Shown here: piece after piece, positions 59,490 to 64,000 of the stretch
How positions within the stretch are numbered: the first letter of the stretch is position 1
Layout: every line of letters starts with the position of its first letter
NCBI RefSeq assembly: GCF_001895205.1
Contig: NZ_BDJF01000016.1
Location: 496,001-560,000 of the forward strand
DNA: 64,000 nt
Direction: 5' to 3'
Source: Vibrio injensis
GTDB taxonomy: Bacteria; Pseudomonadota; Gammaproteobacteria; Enterobacterales; Vibrionaceae
Program-made: the position numbers and the translations under genes
The notes under the pieces: model-generated
What the model was told of the DNA's origin: nothing
Database searches by the model: none
Seen by the model: the letters and a program-made list of their open reading frames with translations, nothing else

Positions 59490-60206
59490 CTAAAATCCAA
59501 GACTCGATAATAAATCATCGACATCGTCTTGCGATGAAACTGCATCTATACGCTCATGAGGATTAATAATTGGTCCCTCAGGCTCACAAGGTGCTTTTTC
59601 AACTTTTCCTGATTGTTGTAATTGATTTTTACCAAATACGGTCAAGATCTCTACTAAGCGACCTTCCACCTCATTCACTAAGGTGATCACTCGGCGGATA
59701 ATTTGTCCCGTTAAATCTTGAAAATCTTGCGCCATCAAAATTTCGGTTAATTGCCCTCGAAGCTCACTACTATTGCCTTCTATTTGTGAAAGAAGATCAT
59801 CAATACGATGGCAAAGTGCTTTAAATTCATTCAAGTCAATTTTACCGCGCATGAGCGCATTCCACTGTGGTCGAATGAGCAGCAAACTTCCATGTAGGTT
59901 GTCGGCTATAGGCAAGCAGCGATCAACCGCATCCATTGTTTTATTCGCAGCGACTTCAGTTTTATCAATAACATAATGCAATCTATCTCTAGCATCAGGC
60001 ATTTCGTCGTTAGCAATTTGACTCATTCGTTCATCAATTTGAAATTGGCGCAATGAATCATGCAGATCGCGAGTCAACACGCCGATCTCTTTTAGCATTG
60101 GATTGCCTTCAGATTCATACACTTGTTGAACCAGTGTATTGGCGCTATCTTGCTGCCCATTTTCTAATAGTTGAACGAGTTCTTTTGCTTGTTCTAATGA
60201 AATCAT
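59490..60206 (-). CDS. cheZ: CheY-P phosphatase CheZ
   Basis: CheZ dephosphorylates CheY-P. The 238-residue helical protein has the active motif QDFQDLTGQIIRRVI, with Asp164 and the water-positioning Gln168. The C-terminal peptide DDVDDLLSSLGF binds CheY. A long helical hairpin forms most of the rest. It ends 9 bases before the cheA start. Confidence 0.95.
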   Translation of the reverse strand: MISLEQAKELVQLLENGQQDSANTLVQQVYESEGNPMLKEIGVLTRDLHDSLRQFQIDERMSQIANDEMPDARDRLHYVIDKTEVAANKTMDAVDRCLPIADNLHGSLLLIRPQWNALMRGKIDLNEFKALCHRIDDLLSQIEGNSSELRGQLTEILMAQDFQDLTGQIIRRVITLVNEVEGRLVEILTVFGKNQLQQSGKVEKAPCEPEGPIINPHERIDAVSSQDDVDDLLSSLGF

Positions 60207-60326
60207 CCTGTCTTAGCCTTGCTCACATAATGGATAAATACCCGTTCGCTGACTATTTTTTGTACGCTTAACGTTACCGCTTACATGCAAAAAAATCGCA
60301 ATGAACTTTTGACCAGTGCTTTAAAA

Positions 60327-60707
60327 TTATAGGCGGTCAAAAATCTTATCTAACTTTTCTTTCAATGTTGCAGCCGTAAATGGTTTTACGATATAGCCAT
60401 TAACCCCTGCTTGAGCAGCTTCTATGATTTGCTCACGCTTGGCTTCTGCAGTAATCATCAGTACTGGTAAGTGCTTAAGCTCTGCATCCGCGCGAATATT
60501 TTTCAGCAGATCAATACCTTGCATACCAGGCATGTTCCAGTCGGTCACCACAAAATCAAAACCACCTTTTTTTAGCATTGGCAACGCCGTCAAACCGTCG
60601 TCCGCTTCTTGGGTATTGTTAAAACCCAAATCACGAAGTAGGTTTTTTACTATACGGCGCATTGTTGAAAAATCGTCAACAATAAGGATTTTCATATTTT
60701 TATTCAA
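60327..60707 (-). CDS. cheY: Chemotaxis response regulator CheY
   Basis: CheY-P binds the flagellar switch and changes rotation. It is a single receiver domain of 126 residues with D11/D12, phospho-Asp56 in [12 protein letters not shown], Thr in LMITAEAK and Lys in [11 protein letters not shown]. The start is uncertain. The TTG chosen here has a strong GGAGG 6 bases upstream; a GTG four codons earlier (60719) would include that sequence as coding and correspond to the longer form seen in some Vibrio entries. Confidence 0.95.
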   Translation of the reverse strand: MNKNMKILIVDDFSTMRRIVKNLLRDLGFNNTQEADDGLTALPMLKKGGFDFVVTDWNMPGMQGIDLLKNIRADAELKHLPVLMITAEAKREQIIEAAQAGVNGYIVKPFTAATLKEKLDKIFDRL

Positions 60708-60740
60708 AATTGCCTCCACTGAGTTCAAAGTCAGTGATAT

Positions 60741-61475
60741 TTAGTCGTTTTGTGTCCAAGAACTCAACTTAGTTCGCAGACGTTGCATAGATTGGCTTAG
60801 TATTTGACTCACGCGGGATTCACTTACGCCAATTACCTCACCGATTTCTTTTAAGTTTAGCTCTTCATCATAATAGAGCGAAAGTACCAAAGCTTCACGT
60901 TCTGGAAGTGATTTTATTGATTCAACCAATGCTTTACGAAACAATTCGTCGGCCACACCCTGAAAAGGGGCATTGTCCTCCTCATCATCCAATGGTGAAA
61001 TAACATCATCCGATACACCTAAATCTTCGATACCCACTATCCTTGAGCAACTGATATCCGTTAATGCATTGTGATAGTGTTCAAGAGACATCCCTAGGTA
61101 CTGCGCAATTTCTGCATCGCTAGGGTCGCGACATAATTCACCCTCTAATATCGCGATAGCTTGGCTGATCTCTCGATTATGCTTATGGACCGAGCGGGGA
61201 ACCCAATCTCCACGACGAATGTCATCTAACATTGCACCACGGATTCGAATCCCTGCATAGGTTTCAAAACTTGCCCCTTTACTTCCATCGTAATTTTTTT
61301 GCGCTTCAAGCAAGCCAATCATGCCAGCTTGCATTAAGTCTTCAATGAGTACGCTGGGTGGTAAACGCCCGATTAAATGATGAGCGATACGCTTAACCAA
61401 TACCGCATACTTTTCCAGAAATAGCTTCTGGCTAGTCATATTACCGTATTGATCGTAAGTCAGCGCTTTATTCAC
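60741..61475 (-). CDS. fliA: Flagellar sigma factor FliA (sigma-28)
   Basis: FliA directs RNA polymerase to late flagellar and chemotaxis promoters and is held by FlgM. The 244 residues carry region 2 (LIEDLMQAGMIGLLEAQKNYD and the GASFETYAGIRIRGAMLDDIRRGDWVPRSV stretch in pieces), region 3 and region 4 with LKEIGEVIGVSESRVSQILSQ. The GTG start at 61475 has GAGG upstream; TTG at 61478 is equally spaced. The gene overlaps the end of flhG by eight bases. Confidence 0.96.
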   Translation of the reverse strand: MNKALTYDQYGNMTSQKLFLEKYAVLVKRIAHHLIGRLPPSVLIEDLMQAGMIGLLEAQKNYDGSKGASFETYAGIRIRGAMLDDIRRGDWVPRSVHKHNREISQAIAILEGELCRDPSDAEIAQYLGMSLEHYHNALTDISCSRIVGIEDLGVSDDVISPLDDEEDNAPFQGVADELFRKALVESIKSLPEREALVLSLYYDEELNLKEIGEVIGVSESRVSQILSQSMQRLRTKLSSWTQND

Positions 61476-62355
61476 CAAAAGGTTCCTCTACTGGTTCAGT
61501 TCGATTAAGCAGTCGCTCTACAAAAAACTCTAAATGACCACTTGGCGTTCGTGGTATGGGCCAAGTGAGCGCTTTATTGGCTAACGAATTAATCGCCAAT
61601 GAAGCAGGAGAGCGAGGATAAGCATCAACGACAATTTTTTGTCTTTTTACTGCCTGTCTCACATTATCGTCTAAAGGTATGCAGGCGACGAGTTCTAATC
61701 CAACATTTAAAAATCGCTCTGTGACTAAAGTCAATTTTGCGAATAACTCTCTTCCTTCACGATAGCTCCTCACCATGTTGGCGACAATTTTAAATCGCTC
61801 AACTTGATGTTCTCTGCTCAAAAGTTTGATCAAAGCATATGCATCGGTAATAGAAGTCGGTTCATCGCATACTACCACAACCACATCCTGCGCCGCACGA
61901 GAGAAACTCACTACCATGTCAGAAATCCCTGCAGCCGTGTCGACCAATAGAATATCCATCTCATCTTCAAGGGAACCAAATGCTCTGATTAACCCAACAT
62001 GCTGAGCATGAGATAACTCGGTCATCGATTGAGTACCCGATGTCGCAGGAATGATTTTTATACCATGTGGCCCTTCAACAATGGAGTCTTTTAATTCACA
62101 TTCGCCCGCTAATACGTGACCTAGGTTACGTTTAGGGCGAATTCCGAGCATTACGTCAACATTAGCCAATCCTAAGTCGGCGTCCAACACCATGACTTTT
62201 TTCCCTTGGCGAGCCATGCAGATAGCCATTCCAAGCGCTACGTTCGACTTGCCAACTCCGCCTTTTCCACCCGTCACTGCAATGACTTTGGTCACTGAAG
62301 GTTGAGTTAAACGGCGTAAGCCGCTTGCTTGATCATATATCATTTTATTCGTCAT
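61468..62355 (-). CDS. flhG: Flagellar number regulator FlhG (FleN)
   Basis: A MinD/ParA-type ATPase that limits polar flagellum number by countering FlhF and the FlrA activator. The 295 residues start MTNKMIYDQASGLRRL, with the conserved DQAxxLR activator helix at 8-14. The deviant Walker A is GGKGGVGKSN (29-38), with VMVLDADLGLANVD and LLVDTAAGISDMV following. The ATG is 13 bases after the flhF stop. An in-frame extension upstream overlaps flhF and is not conserved. Confidence 0.95.
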   Translation of the reverse strand: MTNKMIYDQASGLRRLTQPSVTKVIAVTGGKGGVGKSNVALGMAICMARQGKKVMVLDADLGLANVDVMLGIRPKRNLGHVLAGECELKDSIVEGPHGIKIIPATSGTQSMTELSHAQHVGLIRAFGSLEDEMDILLVDTAAGISDMVVSFSRAAQDVVVVVCDEPTSITDAYALIKLLSREHQVERFKIVANMVRSYREGRELFAKLTLVTERFLNVGLELVACIPLDDNVRQAVKRQKIVVDAYPRSPASLAINSLANKALTWPIPRTPSGHLEFFVERLLNRTEPVEEPFGE

Positions 62356-62368
62356 ATTTGTCCGCCGC

Positions 62369-63841
62369 CTAGAATCTCTCTGAATCGCTATTCCAGTAAT
62401 GAGGTTCATTCTCTGTCGACTTCTCTAGTAACTCATTTGCTTTTGCCACCATGTACTTTGGCTGAGCAATCACTATGTCTTCGGGTACACGCTGTCCGTT
62501 AGCAATGTAAGCTACGGGTAGCGCATTTTGAACGACAACACTGACAAACTCTCCTAAGCTCAAACACTCATCGAGCTTAGTCATAATGCACCCAGAAAGA
62601 GGAATTCTCCGAAAGTGCTCAATCGTCTCCTGTAGCACTTTACGCTGTGCTGTAGCGGGTAATACAAGGTAGCTATGGATCACTTCATCGCTCTCTTGCA
62701 TTAAGGTATCCAATTGCTCAGATAGACGTACATCACGTTGCCCCATACCTGCAGTATCAACGAGGATCAAGCGTCGATTACGTAACTGATGAATTACATC
62801 GGCTAACTCTTTGGAATCTTTAGCAACTCTTACTGGACAACCCATAATTCGACCATAAATCGAGAGTTGTTCATGAGCACCAATTCGATAGGTATCAGTA
62901 GTAATTAATGCGACATTATCTGAGCCATACTCCATCGCTGCACGAGCCGCTAATTTAGCAACCGTCGTCGTTTTACCCACTCCAGTTGGACCCAGTAATG
63001 CAACGACCCCGCCGCGTTGTAAAATATCTTTTTTGACTACAGGGATTTGATCGGAGACTAAGCCGAGTAAAGCTTTCCACGCTTTCGGTGGCGGCGTTTC
63101 CTCGGGGATATAACAAGCGAGTTGATCAGCCAACTCCAAAGAAACACCCATGCGTTCCAAACGCTTAATCAGCATCGCTCGCAAAGGCTCGCGACGCTCC
63201 ACTTCTTGCCACATTAATCCCGATACTTGGTGCTCAAGCAAACGTCGAATTGAGTTCATCTCTTCGCGCATACTCTCTAACTCTTGCTGAGTCAGTGTTG
63301 GTTCATTGTCTCGTTTCGGTTCGTAACGTGAAGAATCTAAACGGGGTCGTTGACGAGACGTTGGACTATCTTCGGCCATTAACTTTGCGAGCGCGCTTTC
63401 GTTCGCCAATTGTCGGTTAGGGGCCGTTTTAGCCTGGTTGCGCTGCAATAATGCTGTTAATGAGTCTTCATTTTCTGCACGATGCTCGGTATCTGGTGTT
63501 TGGCTATACTGTTTTAGCATGCTAGCAAAGCGCTGAGTCATGGAAGCACCATTGGCATTGCTGGCTTTTAAACTGACTCGATCGTCTTCCAGCTCTCTTG
63601 CGCTATGACGAGTGGATAGATTGAGCTTACGATTATCATGATGAGCTGGCGAGGCTCGATAAGATTTCGTCGCGACAGGAGCAGGGGAGGATGAAGCTGA
63701 ATCCGCATCAACCGCGGCGACAATTTCGACACCTCCTGCGACTTTTTTGTTCGACATAATGACAGCTTCCGCTCCAAGCTCTTCTTTCACTTGCAGCAGC
63801 GCCATTCGCATGTCTTTCGCAAAAAATCGTTTAATTTTCAA
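62369..63841 (-). CDS. flhF: Flagellar polar-placement GTPase FlhF
   Basis: An SRP-type GTPase that sets the site of polar flagellum assembly. The 490 residues have a basic N terminus (MKIKRFFAKDMRMALLQVKEELG), a variable B domain (about 80-210), and NG domains with P-loop GPTGVGKTTTVAKLAARA at about 275-292, LVDTAGMGQRD and TKLDECLSLGE. The start is TTG with a modest GGA 8 bases upstream. flhA ends 30 bases before it. Confidence 0.95.
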   Translation of the reverse strand: MKIKRFFAKDMRMALLQVKEELGAEAVIMSNKKVAGGVEIVAAVDADSASSSPAPVATKSYRASPAHHDNRKLNLSTRHSARELEDDRVSLKASNANGASMTQRFASMLKQYSQTPDTEHRAENEDSLTALLQRNQAKTAPNRQLANESALAKLMAEDSPTSRQRPRLDSSRYEPKRDNEPTLTQQELESMREEMNSIRRLLEHQVSGLMWQEVERREPLRAMLIKRLERMGVSLELADQLACYIPEETPPPKAWKALLGLVSDQIPVVKKDILQRGGVVALLGPTGVGKTTTVAKLAARAAMEYGSDNVALITTDTYRIGAHEQLSIYGRIMGCPVRVAKDSKELADVIHQLRNRRLILVDTAGMGQRDVRLSEQLDTLMQESDEVIHSYLVLPATAQRKVLQETIEHFRRIPLSGCIMTKLDECLSLGEFVSVVVQNALPVAYIANGQRVPEDIVIAQPKYMVAKANELLEKSTENEPHYWNSDSERF

Positions 63842-63871
63842 GGCAGATATCCGTACTGTTGGTTAACGTGG

Positions 63872-64000
63872 TTAGTTACCCACTGCCTGTACAATTCGAA
63901 TCTGTTTCTCATCCGGGATCTCTTGATAGGAGAGAACTCTGAGATTTGGAATTGTATTTTTGACAAACTTAGCTAACGTTGAACGCAAGACACCAGAAGT
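63872..64000 (-). CDS. flhA: Flagellar export protein FlhA (last 42 codons only)
   Basis: The minus strand is open from the window edge to a TAA at 63872-63874 and encodes the C terminus of FlhA: ARFV-like LRSTLAKFVKNTIPNLRVL followed by SYQEIPDEKQIRIVQAVGN. This end is highly characteristic of FlhA, the membrane gate of the flagellar type III export machine. The rest lies outside the window. It is directly upstream of flhF in the operon. Confidence 0.93.
   Translation of the reverse strand, partial: TSGVLRSTLAKFVKNTIPNLRVLSYQEIPDEKQIRIVQAVGN

Overview
The window looks like a piece of the larger chromosome of a Vibrionaceae bacterium, most likely a Vibrio. The base composition is moderate to AT-leaning. 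The protein sequences and gene order match those I remember from Vibrio: minDE, fadD/slp/tsaB/yoaA, purU/fadH/sppA/ansA, gapA, grxD/sodB, and the polar flagellar and chemotaxis operon ending in parC, parP, cheW and a DUF2802 gene. The species cannot be fixed from the sequence alone.

Layout. (1) 1-22.7 kb is core housekeeping: the end of the Min system, RNase D, fatty-acid activation (fadD), Slp lipoprotein, tsaB, the YoaA helicase, purU, fadH with a FadR-like operator, sppA, ansA, yeaC, msrB, gapA, yeaD, rlmA, a chaN-type lipoprotein behind a Fur-like box, and two small proteins. (2) 22.7-28.8 kb is an accessory block. It holds a roughly 0.6 kb gene-free stretch with a minus-strand promoter and a strong minus-strand terminator (candidate small RNA). 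Next comes a KdpDE-like two-component pair without kdpFABC, divergent from a NifJ-type pyruvate:acceptor oxidoreductase that seems to lack the usual C-terminal tail. (3) 28.9-34.4 kb follows a tRNA-Ser(UGA). It has a REP-associated tyrosine transposase flanked by inverted 13-mers, an EEP-family hydrolase behind tandem palindromes, a YajD-like HNH protein, and a NemR-type regulator with two matching operators in front of itself and in front of a curA/GST pair. (4) 34.5-47 kb carries an HD-GYP protein, the ABC-F ATPase YbiT, a SulP-DUF442-MBL sulfur-type operon, a YqhA membrane protein, a complete phosphonate/phosphite-type ABC importer and a Cache chemoreceptor. (5) 47-53 kb returns to core genes: topB, grxD, sodB, a VC2046-like protein, a degenerate short-chain dehydrogenase and mlaA. 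(6) 53.2-64 kb is one long minus-strand flagellar/chemotaxis operon: flhA (end only), flhF, flhG, fliA, cheY, cheZ, cheA, cheB, parC, parP, cheW and DUF2802, closed by a terminator.

How the genes work together. FlhF/FlhG set the place and number of polar flagella, FliA transcribes late genes, CheA/W/Y/Z/B form the signalling core, and ParC/ParP hold the arrays at the pole. The Cache chemoreceptor at 45-47 kb could feed that pathway. The nemR-curA-gst group looks like a self-contained electrophile-detoxification regulon. The most interesting unexplained items are the candidate RNA at 22.8-23.06 kb, the orphan KdpDE-like/NifJ divergon, the transposase with its flanking repeats, and three tandem motifs in the CheA linker. 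I found no CRISPR array, prophage or integron.
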